From a virus, in IMG/VR virus record IMGVR_UViG_3300037137_000512, positions 1 to 24,923 of that record: DNA of 24,923 nucleotides; one strand, given 5' to 3'. Shown piece by piece: positions 18,303 through 23,592 of the stretch; the stretch's first letter is position 1; each line of letters starts with the position of its first letter. The notes under the pieces were generated by a model. That model did not search any database and had not been told where the DNA came from. It was given only the letters and a program-made list of their open reading frames with translations. Made by a program: the position numbers and the translations under genes.

Positions 18303-18427
18303 CTATTTATCTCCTTTTCAATAAACCTCTTTAAATTATCCCTGCTAACCCTCCATGCATAAATAGATAACCCTAAACCAAATAAAGAAAATATTAACGC
18401 TACTAATGAAAAGATAATCAACCACAT
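18299..18427 (-). CDS. Single-pass membrane microprotein (42 aa)
   Basis: ATG at 18427. AAGGTGG lies about nine bases upstream. Residues 2-24 (WLIIFSLVALIFSLFGLGLS) are a membrane helix, followed by a basic amphipathic tail (WRVSRDNLKRFIEKEINR). The start overlaps the preceding gene by 10 bases and the stop overlaps the next start as ATGA. No family recognised. The N-out/C-in short form resembles small phage membrane peptides, but no lysis role can be assigned. Confidence 0.55.
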   Translation of the reverse strand: MWLIIFSLVALIFSLFGLGLSIYAWRVSRDNLKRFIEKEINR

Positions 18428-18606
18428 AAGCTCTTACCACCTTTTATTACCCTTAATTTAATCTTTACCTCTTCCCATCCAAGTTTCTTCATTTTCTCAA
18501 CTTTATCCCTATCAATCCATGCCGTGTATTCATCGTCCTTTTCAAAACAGCCAACTCCATCTATAAACCTTAAATGAGATCTGCATTTTGTTTGTGATTC
18601 GTTCAT
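18418..18606 (-). CDS. Small hypothetical protein (62 aa)
   Basis: Opens MNESQTKCRSHLRFIDGVGC and continues with a charged centre (YTAWIDRDKVEKMKKLGWEEVKI) and a short basic tail. The centre looks like a beta-hairpin followed by a helix. No strong SD precedes the ATG; only GGGT is seen nine bases away. Two Cys near the start and one at the end do not make a clear zinc site. It heads the chain of overlapping small genes that leads into TerL. Confidence 0.5.
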   Translation of the reverse strand: MNESQTKCRSHLRFIDGVGCFEKDDEYTAWIDRDKVEKMKKLGWEEVKIKLRVIKGGKSLCG

Positions 18607-18929
18607 GTCGTTACCCGTGAAAGTGAGTTTGTAAAAAATTTAGCGTACCTACGGAGGGGGCTTCATTGTACATATTTACTCACCCCTATCTTTTCCCCCC
18701 GGGATACCCGATTCCAAAATAAACTCATTCAAATCAAATTATTATCAATGATCATTAACACTACACACTCTTACATAACATACATATACTAATCATAATA
18801 TATATAACCTTTGCTAATCGCATTGACTATTGAACACACTCACTTATATCAATCTAAACATAACACTCAGGTTGACATAATACTCCAAATCAGAAGTAAC
18901 CATAACCTAACTCATTTAAGCTTATGTTA
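18607..18929. other. Non-coding gap between the TerS-like gene and the terminase block; possible packaging site
   Basis: No convincing gene. The part at about 18725-18925 is strikingly G-poor on the plus strand and AT-rich (TAATCATAATATATATAACC). The part at 18650-18712 is a sudden GC-rich island with CGGAGGGGGC, CCCCCCGGG and the palindrome CGGGATACCCG. Such an island beside terminase genes could be a cos or pac site. A 21-codon minus frame across it has no support. Confidence 0.35.
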
Positions 18930-19436
18930 TTATGCTTCATTTGATCTAACGCCATAGACGGCTAAATCCAACAATGGCACACCTATATTAACATTGACAT
19001 TGTGATTTATAACAGGATCTACCCTATCATAGACTAATGAAGCCACTGCAATGATATTAGTATCACTTGGGGCAATTTCTTCCTTATAATCAATAACATC
19101 ACCAAGTTTAGTTACGGCTTGCTTAGTTAAGACTCGTACTTCACCATTTAGTATGCGTTCTATCTGTTTTCCAGCTTGTTTCACAATTGAGGGGTGTTTT
19201 AAGAAGTTATTCTTGTATTTACGTTTAAAATGTGAAACGGCTTCAGGCGAAATATTTTCTTTTAAATTTACGTATTTAAGGGCATCTTTTGGTTTTATTC
19301 CAGCGTCTACCATTTTGAACGCTTGTAATGTTTTTGGCAGATATTTTGGTTGATTTTGACCTGAATCCGATTGTAATTGATTATTTATGACTGGTTCATT
19401 TTGAACCGATATATCTTTTAGTGGTTCATTTTGCAT
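18930..19436 (-). CDS. Putative small terminase subunit / DNA-binding protein (168 aa)
   Basis: After a Gln/Asn-rich, flexible N-terminus with QNEP repeated (residues 2-5 and 12-15), residues about 33-75 form an HTH-like unit (LPKTLQAFKMVDAGIKPKDA then SPEAVSHFKRKYKN). Residues 80-140 form a helical region (IVKQAGKQIERILNGE ... VLTKQAVTKLGDVIDY ... TNIIAVASLVYDRVDPV) resembling the oligomerisation core of TerS proteins. The C-terminus (NVNVNIGVPLLDLAVYG) is a beta tail as in many TerS. Location upstream of TerL supports packaging-site recognition. No SD precedes the ATG; the promoter is so close that the mRNA would be essentially leaderless. A pure transcription regulator is the main alternative. 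Confidence 0.5.
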   Translation of the reverse strand: MQNEPLKDISVQNEPVINNQLQSDSGQNQPKYLPKTLQAFKMVDAGIKPKDALKYVNLKENISPEAVSHFKRKYKNNFLKHPSIVKQAGKQIERILNGEVRVLTKQAVTKLGDVIDYKEEIAPSDTNIIAVASLVYDRVDPVINHNVNVNIGVPLLDLAVYGVRSNEA

Positions 19437-19451
19437 GGTTCATATTGAACC
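19393..19451. promoter_or_regulatory. GGTTCA-N3-TGAACC palindromes at and inside the TerS-like gene
   Basis: Perfect 6-bp arms with 3-base spacers occur at 19437-19451 and 19393-19407, their centres 44 bp apart. A half-matching copy lies between them (about 19423-19437). The upstream copy touches the start codon and covers the -10 element; the inner copies encode the repeated QNEP. This looks like a set of protein-binding sites for autoregulation or packaging initiation. Confidence 0.6.
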
Positions 19452-19472
19452 ACTATTGAAAAAGCTTGTCAA
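19444..19472 (-). promoter_or_regulatory. Leftward promoter for the TerS-like gene, predicted leaderless
   Basis: TTGACA at 19472-19467, a 17-base spacer, and TTCAAT (4/6) at 19449-19444. Transcription would begin at about 19438-19436, where the ATG begins, which agrees with the absence of an SD. The -10 box sits inside a GGTTCA...TGAACC palindrome, so a bound repressor would block it. Confidence 0.55.
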
Positions 19473-19483
19473 GCAAAATCTTT

Positions 19484-19532
19484 AATGGTTAAACTATTAC
19501 AATGGTTAAACCATTATAATGGTTAGACCAAT
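19484..19532. repeat. Three 15-bp inverted repeats at exact 17-bp spacing
   Basis: AATGGTTAAACTATT (19484), AATGGTTAAACCATT (19501) and AATGGTTAGACCAAT (19518). The middle copy is a perfect palindrome with 7-bp arms. They lie 12-60 bp upstream of the leftward -35 box, between the divergent promoters. This is a typical arrangement for cooperative binding of a dimeric regulator; the protein is not identified. Confidence 0.65.
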
Positions 19533-19807
19533 CGAATTCACTCTTCCTGGGTTAAGGAATAGCATGAAAAACCCCTTTAAGGACAATAGCTTAATTTAAC
19601 CTAATTTTGATTATTGTAACTTAATTAGATTTAGTGAAGTTTAATGAGAATGAAATTTAAATATAGCTCTCGCTATTGCTTGCTTTCTTGCTTCCGCTTG
19701 CGTGAGCGTTGCTTCAAAAGCTGCGCTATTATATCATATAAAACATGCAAATGCAAGAAAAATCTTATTTTGGAGAAAATTCAGGGTCGAAAAATAAAGG
19801 AGGGAAT
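19533..19807. other. Intergenic stretch with a GCTT-rich cluster; no gene supported
   Basis: TTGCTT recurs at 19676, 19688 and 19709 amid related CTTGC strings, with a small CGCT...AGCG inverted repeat at 19695-19708. The surroundings are A/T-rich. A 62-codon frame from 19644 has no SD and odd composition. The cluster could bind a protein or be an origin-like region, but nothing decides this. Confidence 0.3.
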
Positions 19808-19888
19808 ATGTGTCAAGCAAAATCAGGAGTAGCAATTTACATCACCGAGTCTGAAGTGGATATAAAAACTCTACGTGGGGAGGTATAA
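19808..19888 (+). CDS. 26-aa ORF with strong SD, possibly the remnant start of a longer gene
   Basis: AAGGAGGGAAT precedes ATG 19808. The peptide opens MCQAKSGVAIYITESEVDIK and ends after LRGEV. The MC-AKSG opening is one I recall from longer phage and bacterial proteins of unknown function, so this may be a truncated gene or a leader peptide. A second SD-like GGGGAGG precedes a three-codon frame just after it, and an 11-codon frame (MGKFKNWWVDT) follows. Confidence 0.35.
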   Translation: MCQAKSGVAIYITESEVDIKTLRGEV

Positions 19889-19931
19889 CGATGTACCATT
19901 AGAACATGGGAAAATTTAAAAACTGGTGGGT

Positions 19932-19965
19932 TGACACTTAGTGACACGTAATGACATTAGGTGTC
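19932..19965. repeat. 10-bp-phased TGACA repeats
   Basis: TGACAC, TGACAC and TGACAT begin at 19932, 19942 and 19952, one helical turn apart, and are followed by the inverted form GTGTC at 19961. The half-sites would face the same side of the helix. The block lies about 100 bp upstream of the rightward promoter. Confidence 0.5.
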
Positions 19966-19984
19966 GTAAGATTTTTCTTGACAG

Positions 19985-20020
19985 GATTTAGCTGGATACA
20001 TAACTAAATCTTATGTATCC
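19985..20020. repeat. Two interleaved inverted repeats
   Basis: GATTTAG (19985-19991) pairs with CTAAATC (20004-20010). GGATACATAA (19994-20003) pairs perfectly with TTATGTATCC (20011-20020). Each hairpin uses the other's loop, so in RNA the two are mutually exclusive. The junctions are too tight for an easy pseudoknot. Alternatively these are overlapping protein-binding sites. Confidence 0.55.
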
Positions 20021-20057
20021 ATAAAAACAATTGTGGGTAAATTAATGAAAATACTTA

Positions 20058-20086
20058 TTGACAACCTAACCGATTAGGATTATATT
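20058..20086 (+). promoter_or_regulatory. Rightward early promoter, near-consensus sigma70
   Basis: TTGACA (20058-20063), 17-base spacer, TATATT (20081-20086); expected start about 20093. The spacer contains the inverted repeat CCTAA-CCGA-TTAGG (20065-20078), well placed for a repressor. The gene at 20134 follows with its own SD. Confidence 0.75.
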
Positions 20087-20133
20087 ATAGTCAACGATTG
20101 AGATTATTAACCACCATCAAAAGGAGAAACGCC

Positions 20134-20490
20134 ATGACAGAAAAAAGTATTTATGAAATCCACACCGGCCGAGAGGGAGACTACAGCCCCCAATGGAATG
20201 AGTGTGATGAGATTGATCTGAATGCGGCAATCGAGGCAGCGGCAACGTTAAAACAAACCACAATTGATGAAATTAAAATCCTATTAACAAACGGACATGA
20301 GGTGGCATACGACGAAACATCAAATTATTACTACACCCACGATATGAAACGCATCCGCGTCCGGCCAGCTCCGCGCCCGCAACCGATTATGGTTAAATGT
20401 TCCTGTGGGCACACAATTCCTAAAACGTCGGTCATGAGTGCCTCAATGGGGTCCAGTTGCCCAAACTGTTATGACCGCATGAGCATGTAA
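20134..20490 (+). CDS. Early protein with C-terminal zinc-binding motif (118 aa)
   Basis: ATG 20134 (MTEKSIYEIHTGREGDYSPQ) is chosen for its SD AAGGAGAAACGCC; an in-frame start at 20098 would fall almost at the promoter start site. The C-terminus carries CSCGH...CPNCY, a four-Cys ribbon of about 25 residues. The preceding segment is basic and Pro-rich (RIRVRPAPRPQPIMVK). The front half is alpha/beta, with an acidic patch. First gene of the early operon, so probably a host-takeover or regulatory protein; no family recognised. Confidence 0.65.
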   Translation: MTEKSIYEIHTGREGDYSPQWNECDEIDLNAAIEAAATLKQTTIDEIKILLTNGHEVAYDETSNYYYTHDMKRIRVRPAPRPQPIMVKCSCGHTIPKTSVMSASMGSSCPNCYDRMSM

Positions 20491-20504
20491 TGGAGGAGAA
20501 AATC

Positions 20505-21008
20505 ATGGAAAACGAAAAAGTTACAGTAGAAAATGGACGATTACGAGTAACATTAGATAAATTTGAATTTGAAAAAATAGGCCGGTACGGTGTATTTAAT
20601 GATGCCATGAGAATGTTAGGAAATAAATCAGAGGCCGCAATTTTAGAGCAGGAGCCGATCATAGATGATAAAATTATGACTCAGGCAATAGAAATTGCAT
20701 TTGCGGACTATTTACATGACCATTGCCATTATAATGTATCAGAAACATTAATGCGCTATGATGGAGGTCATCGAATGTCTGAGGGTATGCAGGCGGATGT
20801 ATCAGCAGCCAGATCATATGCTAATACGCATTGGCGAGATTATTCTACCAATGCTAAAACGGGATTGAAAACGATGAGGGATTATGAACTCAAATATCGC
20901 CGCGCCGTCGAAGGTTTATGTGGTGGATGGAAAATTGAAATCATCGGCGCCATGCCCGAATGGATCGGGATGTGCAGATATACGTCTACCGTAGAAATGA
21001 GGGTATAA
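20505..21008 (+). CDS. Hypothetical early protein (167 aa)
   Basis: ATG 20505 (MENEKVTVENGRLRVTLDKF) follows GGAGGAGAAAATC; the upstream ATG at 20490, which overlaps the previous stop, places that SD inside the coding sequence and is less likely. A beta-hairpin-like start is followed by mostly helical sequence (DKIMTQAIEIAFADYLHDHC, RSYANTHWRDYSTNAKTG) and a beta end. No signature of nuclease, HTH or membrane protein was found. The stop overlaps the next start by one base (TAATG). Confidence 0.6.
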   Translation: MENEKVTVENGRLRVTLDKFEFEKIGRYGVFNDAMRMLGNKSEAAILEQEPIIDDKIMTQAIEIAFADYLHDHCHYNVSETLMRYDGGHRMSEGMQADVSAARSYANTHWRDYSTNAKTGLKTMRDYELKYRRAVEGLCGGWKIEIIGAMPEWIGMCRYTSTVEMRV

Positions 21009-21355
21009 TGAATCAATCCGAATTTGAATCCAAAATGCTCCGCGCAAAAACCATGCGCGATTTGGGCGATAAACCAGAGTATTGGGCCGGATACATGCGC
21101 GGATTGCGGAGGCTATATCACGGCGAAAATTTTGAAACCCCTGAGGATCATGAAAAATGGATGTCTCTAACCGGTCCTGATGAGGCCAGAGCAGAGCGCG
21201 GACGGGGTTATCGAGACGGATTTGCAGCAGAGGAAACATCCAAAGCCGCTGCCGCTCTTGGTCGCAAAGGCGGCTCATCGAAATCAGCCGCAAAACAAGC
21301 GGCGGTCCGGGAAAACGGAAAAAAAGGCGGGCGGCCTAAAAAATCGGATAAATAA
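21008..21355 (+). CDS. Basic early protein with KGGRPKK tail (115 aa)
   Basis: ATG 21008 overlaps the preceding stop (TAATG), with GAGGG in front; a frame start at 20960 would overlap the upstream gene by 49 bases. The N-terminal part holds ERGRGYRDGF-type motifs seen in small phage proteins (YWAGYMRGLRRLYHG, RGRGYRDGFAAEE). The C-terminus is low-complexity and basic (AAAALGRKGGSSKSAAKQ, ENGKKGGRPKKSDK). The last motif resembles an AT-hook (GRP flanked by basic residues), so DNA binding is plausible. More GC-rich than the late genes. Ends just before the convergent terminator. Confidence 0.6.
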   Translation: MNQSEFESKMLRAKTMRDLGDKPEYWAGYMRGLRRLYHGENFETPEDHEKWMSLTGPDEARAERGRGYRDGFAAEETSKAAAALGRKGGSSKSAAKQAAVRENGKKGGRPKKSDK

Positions 21356-21361
21356 ATAAAA

Positions 21362-21392
21362 AGCCCTGGATTGCTTCAATCAATCCAGGGCT
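21362..21392 (-). terminator. Terminator between convergent genes
   Basis: AGCCCTGGATTG and CAATCCAGGGCT form a perfect 12-bp stem with a 7-base loop. On the minus strand it is followed by TTTTTATTTATTT, a good rho-independent tail for the leftward genes. The plus-side tail (ATCTTCAATATG) is weak, though the stem may still halt the rightward transcript. Confidence 0.85.
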
Positions 21393-21437
21393 ATCTTCAA
21401 TATGTTTAAATATTATTTTGATCTTACTTCATGGCAA

Positions 21438-21644
21438 TCACCCTCTTTCTCCGTTTGCTGATTGTGCAGATGTACCCGCTTCCTTTTCTTTTTGTTTATC
21501 AAGCCACTCTTGAACCCATTTCTCAAGCGTCGTGGGTTTATCACAGACATAAATCATTGGAAAACCGTCCTCTGCTTTTAATTTCAGGATGGTGTTTCGG
21601 CAGAATCCTGTATATTTTTCGATAACTTTCCAGCCTGTCAGCAT
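21438..21644 (-). CDS. Small HTH (excisionase/MerR-like) DNA-binding protein (68 aa)
   Basis: The opening MLTGWKVIEKYTGFCRNTIL is a helix-turn-helix of the winged type used by excisionase-like and phage regulatory proteins. LKAEDGFPMIYVCDKPTTL fits the wing, and LEKWVQEWLDKQKEK is the closing helix. The start overlaps the end of the nuclease gene by 7 bases, so co-translation is likely. No integrase is visible in the window, so an excision role cannot be claimed; it may regulate the promoters near 19440-20090. Confidence 0.65.
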   Translation of the reverse strand: MLTGWKVIEKYTGFCRNTILKLKAEDGFPMIYVCDKPTTLEKWVQEWLDKQKEKEAGTSAQSANGERG

Positions 21645-21961
21645 GGTCGTTTTCCGAATATGATGTTTTTTATTCCCAGCTTTTCGGCAACTTCTTCAGC
21701 CGATGTGGCCATAAATCCTATTCCGCCGGCGGCTATCCATTTTCTCAAAAACTCTTCCTGATCCGGTGAGAGTTTTTTTCCGGGAATTTTAACTTCAATC
21801 GCCAACGGCTTGCTCTGATAAATCCCGATAATATCGAAAATACCTTTAATCGAACTCATAGGGCCCTGCCATTGCTTCCAATGGAATACACCGACATGAT
21901 GCAGCAGCGCCCGAATCTGTTGGGTAATAATTCCCTCCGGTGTTAATTTTTTATATCTCAC
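21638..21961 (-). CDS. VRR-NUC family nuclease (107 aa)
   Basis: A stand-alone VRR-NUC domain of the PD-(D/E)xK superfamily. It shows the leading helix (TPEGIITQQIRALLHHVG), the active-site Asp43 (KGIFDIIGIY), the EVK motif with Glu56 and Lys58 (LAIEVKIPGKKLSPDQEEFL), and the final GIGFMATSAEEV strand-helix. Phage members are short and act on branched DNA, as Holliday-junction resolvases or accessory endonucleases. An upstream zinc-ribbon gene overlaps it by 4 bases. All catalytic residues look intact. Confidence 0.85.
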   Translation of the reverse strand: MRYKKLTPEGIITQQIRALLHHVGVFHWKQWQGPMSSIKGIFDIIGIYQSKPLAIEVKIPGKKLSPDQEEFLRKWIAAGGIGFMATSAEEVAEKLGIKNIIFGKRPC

Positions 21962-22119
21962 GCTGCACCTCCGATCGCATGCACTAAATTTTCAATATCT
22001 CGTTTCGTTTCCGCCGGAGTTTTACCCGTAAAACATGGGCGACATAACCCGCTTTCCAGATCCATGATCGCTGCATCTTTACCACATGCAGCGCATCGTG
22101 TTGGAGTCGGTTTTTCCAT
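21958..22119 (-). CDS. Small zinc-ribbon protein (53 aa)
   Basis: CAAC...CRPC, two Cys pairs 14 residues apart, give a zinc ribbon; the rest is helical (TPAETKRDIENLVHAIG). ATG 22119 has GGAAGAA about nine bases upstream. The same frame is open further up to 22302, through sequence that looks like the end of a replication protein, so an N-terminally longer product from ATG 22194 (78 aa) cannot be excluded. The stop overlaps the nuclease start (ATGA). Confidence 0.55.
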   Translation of the reverse strand: MEKPTPTRCAACGKDAAIMDLESGLCRPCFTGKTPAETKRDIENLVHAIGGAA

Positions 22120-22302
22120 ATTGATGATTCTTCCGGGTTTTATTGACTCCGTGAAATCTTCCCAGCGCCGCCCACTCAACCAACCCTGCGCCATTTTAGG
22201 CGTTTGCCCCTTTGCTTTAATCTCCGGCCGCCGACGCGCCTCCGCCTTCGCTCCTGCGATTATTTTTGGATAAATTTCATCCAGATTTTTAATATCAAGC
22301 CC
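22120..22302 (-). pseudogene. Headless C-terminal remnant of a replication-initiator-like gene
   Basis: The minus frame from 22302 downward is free of stops and reads like coding sequence: LDIKNLDEIYPKIIAGAKAE, then KGQTPKMAQGWLSGRRWEDF. The last part resembles the common C-terminal tail of phage replication proteins (HPATWLNGRRWED). No ATG, GTG or TTG is available until 22194, and a TAA lies at 22303-22305, so the N-terminal bulk is absent. It is followed in frame by the zinc-ribbon gene. A deletion or recombination event is the simplest reading. Confidence 0.5.
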
Positions 22303-22486
22303 TTATTTCTGTTTAATTTTATTTTGGAATTGCTTATGATCGGCTTCCAAAACATGGTCTAAAATCAATTATTATCACTATCTGCATGTCATAGCATACA
22401 TCATTTTGCCGACGCCAGCAATATGGTCCATAACCAAATATTATGAATCTATAAAATTAATTATTGATATATATATAAAATAATGC
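22303..22486. repeat. Gene-free AT-rich stretch with a 22-bp direct repeat pair
   Basis: ATGGTCTAAAATCAATTATT (22354) and ATGGTCCATAACCAAATATT (22423), each continuing with AT, share 18 of 22 positions and start 69 bp apart, ahead of the promoter at 22487. They may be regulator sites. The rest is AT-rich (GATATATATATAAAATAATG) with no open frame of note. Confidence 0.4.
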
Positions 22487-22515
22487 TTGCAATCTACATT
22501 ATTATGTTATATATT
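22487..22515 (+). promoter_or_regulatory. Rightward promoter of the second accessory operon
   Basis: TTGCAA (22487-22492, 4/6), 17-base spacer, TATATT (22510-22515). The sequence from the -10 box onward, TATATTATAGT, is identical to that of the promoter at 20081, which supports use by the same polymerase. Confidence 0.65.
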
Positions 22516-22564
22516 ATAGTTAAACAGTCGATGATATTAATAACCTTTAAAAACGGAGTAAAAC

Positions 22565-22747
22565 ATGAAGCGATATTGTTTAGTATTTAAAAAATCAGGA
22601 ATTGAATCTAAATGGCAGCGATCTTCAGCAATGACGAAAGAAGAAGCTTTTACAAGTAAAGAGCGAATGATTAAAATGGGATATGTCAATACTATGGTTT
22701 TTGATTATAAACAAAGCGTAAATATCGGATTACCTGATAATGATTAA
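22565..22747 (+). CDS. Hypothetical small protein (60 aa)
   Basis: First gene of the operon, ATG 22565 with CGGAGTAAAAC before it. MKRYCLVFKKSGIESKWQRS followed by MTKEEAFTSKERMIKMGYVN and a short strand suggests a beta-alpha-beta fold of the kind that displays a small binding surface. No cysteine site or membrane helix. Family unknown. Confidence 0.55.
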   Translation: MKRYCLVFKKSGIESKWQRSSAMTKEEAFTSKERMIKMGYVNTMVFDYKQSVNIGLPDND

Positions 22748-22756
22748 TCCATTTTA

Positions 22757-22778
22757 CAGCCCCAATGCCAAGGGGCTG
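22757..22778 (+). other. Intergenic hairpin after the 60-aa gene
   Basis: CAGCCCC and GGGGCTG form a 7-bp GC-rich stem with loop AATGCCAA. No T-run follows on either strand. It precedes the reused leader of the 21-aa gene and may be an RNA processing or stability element. Confidence 0.5.
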
Positions 22779-22826
22779 AATAAACGGATTAATTGCAGTA
22801 AACCACTAACAAAAAGGAGCCAAATC

Positions 22827-22892
22827 ATGATTATCAAAATGCTGCCGATCATTATAACCGTGACACTAATTATTTGTTGGATAATTGCTTAA
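22827..22892 (+). CDS. 21-aa hydrophobic membrane microprotein
   Basis: AAAAAGGAGCCAAATC precedes ATG 22827, an excellent SD. The peptide is essentially one membrane helix (MIIKMLPIIITVTLIICWIIA). Its conserved-looking leader and its place between two hairpins argue for real expression. It resembles in form the small hydrophobic peptides of phage accessory regions and of type I toxins, but neither function nor an antisense RNA can be shown. Confidence 0.55.
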   Translation: MIIKMLPIIITVTLIICWIIA

Positions 22893-22898
22893 ATCCTT

Positions 22899-22933
22899 TT
22901 AATTAGCCTATGATCTTTCATAGGCTAAATTAA
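22899..22933 (+). other. Long intergenic hairpin after the microprotein gene
   Basis: TTAATTAGCCTATGA pairs with TCATAGGCTAAATTAA through 15 bp with a single bulged A and loop TCTT. GGGTATTTG follows, so it is not a classical terminator. Likely an mRNA stability or processing structure, since the next gene has no promoter of its own that I can see. Confidence 0.55.
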
Positions 22934-22973
22934 GGGTATTTGAATAAACCACTAACAAAAGGGAGAAAAAACA

Positions 22974-23588
22974 ATGGCTATTTTAAAATGGAGTGATGGC
23001 CAGATTATCGCCGCCGATGAAAATAAAACCATCAGACAGTTGGTGGAGGTAAACAAGCATAACCTGCGCGGTGCGAACCTGAGCAATGCGAACCTGAGCA
23101 ATGCGGACCTGCGCGATGCGAACCTGCGCGATGCGGACCTGCGCGGTGCGGACCTGCGCGATGCGGACCTGCGCGATGCGGACCTGCGCGATGCGGACCT
23201 GCGCGGTGCGGACCTGCGCGATGCGAACCTGCGCGGTGCGAACCTGAGCGGTGCGGACCTGAGCGGTGCGAACCTGAGCTATGCGAACCTGCGCGGTGCG
23301 AACCTGAGCGGTGCGAACCTGAGCGGTGCGAACCTGCGCGGTGCGGACCTGCGCGGTGCGGACCTGCGCGATGCGAACCTGCGCGGGGCGGACATAGATT
23401 TTTCCTGCTGGCCGCTATGGTGCGGGTCGGCTAATGTAAATATAGATGAACGCACCGCAAAACAATTACTTGCACATGCATTTAATGCAGCAGAAAAATA
23501 TTGGCAGGGCGGTTTGACGCAAAATCAAAAAAATTGGTTAAATGATTTCCACAGAATTAAATCAGATGAATTTCCGAAATTTAAATAA
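22974..23588 (+). CDS. Pentapeptide-repeat protein (204 aa)
   Basis: A 29-residue start ([20 protein letters not shown]) leads into 22 uninterrupted pentapeptides of the A(D/N)LxX type (residues 30-139), which fold as a right-handed square beta-helix. A distinct C-terminal domain ([20 protein letters not shown], then [15 protein letters not shown]) follows. Known pentapeptide proteins such as Qnr and MfpA mimic DNA and shield gyrase; others have no known role, so a gyrase or DNA-mimic function here is only a possibility. Good SD (AAGGGAGAAAAAAC). The repeat DNA is GC-rich in an AT-rich setting. Confidence 0.85.
   Translation: MAILKWSDGQIIAADENKTIRQLVEVNKHNLRGANLSNANLSNADLRDANLRDADLRGADLRDADLRDADLRDADLRGADLRDANLRGANLSGADLSGANLSYANLRGANLSGANLSGANLRGADLRGADLRDANLRGADIDFSCWPLWCGSANVNIDERTAKQLLAHAFNAAEKYWQGGLTQNQKNWLNDFHRIKSDEFPKFK
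23061..23390 (+). repeat. 22 tandem 15-bp repeats in the pentapeptide gene
   Basis: Consensus GCG-RAC-CTG-MGC-RRT. Ala and Leu codons are invariant, Asn/Asp differ by one base, Arg/Ser by one base, and the last codon is GGT, GAT, AAT or TAT. The near-identity points to recent expansion or homogenisation. Confidence 0.9.
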
Positions 23589-23592
23589 AAAA

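Larger units (their letters stand above)
22801..22965 (+). repeat. Reused 5' leader AACCACTAACAAAARGGAG
   Basis: Nearly identical 19-mers occur at 22801-22819 and 22947-22965, the second with one base changed, each ending in the SD of the following gene. A third, looser copy (AACCACCATCAAAAGGAG, 20109-20126) forms the 5' leader of the gene at 20134. The two copies here each follow a hairpin. Confidence 0.6.

Noticed and set aside
19644-19832. 62-codon plus-strand frame
   Set aside because: No SD, Cys/Arg/Lys-heavy odd composition, and it runs through the GCTT cluster and into the better supported 26-codon frame.
19931-20006. Further TTGACA boxes at 19931 and 19978 as promoters
   Set aside because: No acceptable -10 hexamer at 16-18 bases downstream; the only good pair here is at 20058.
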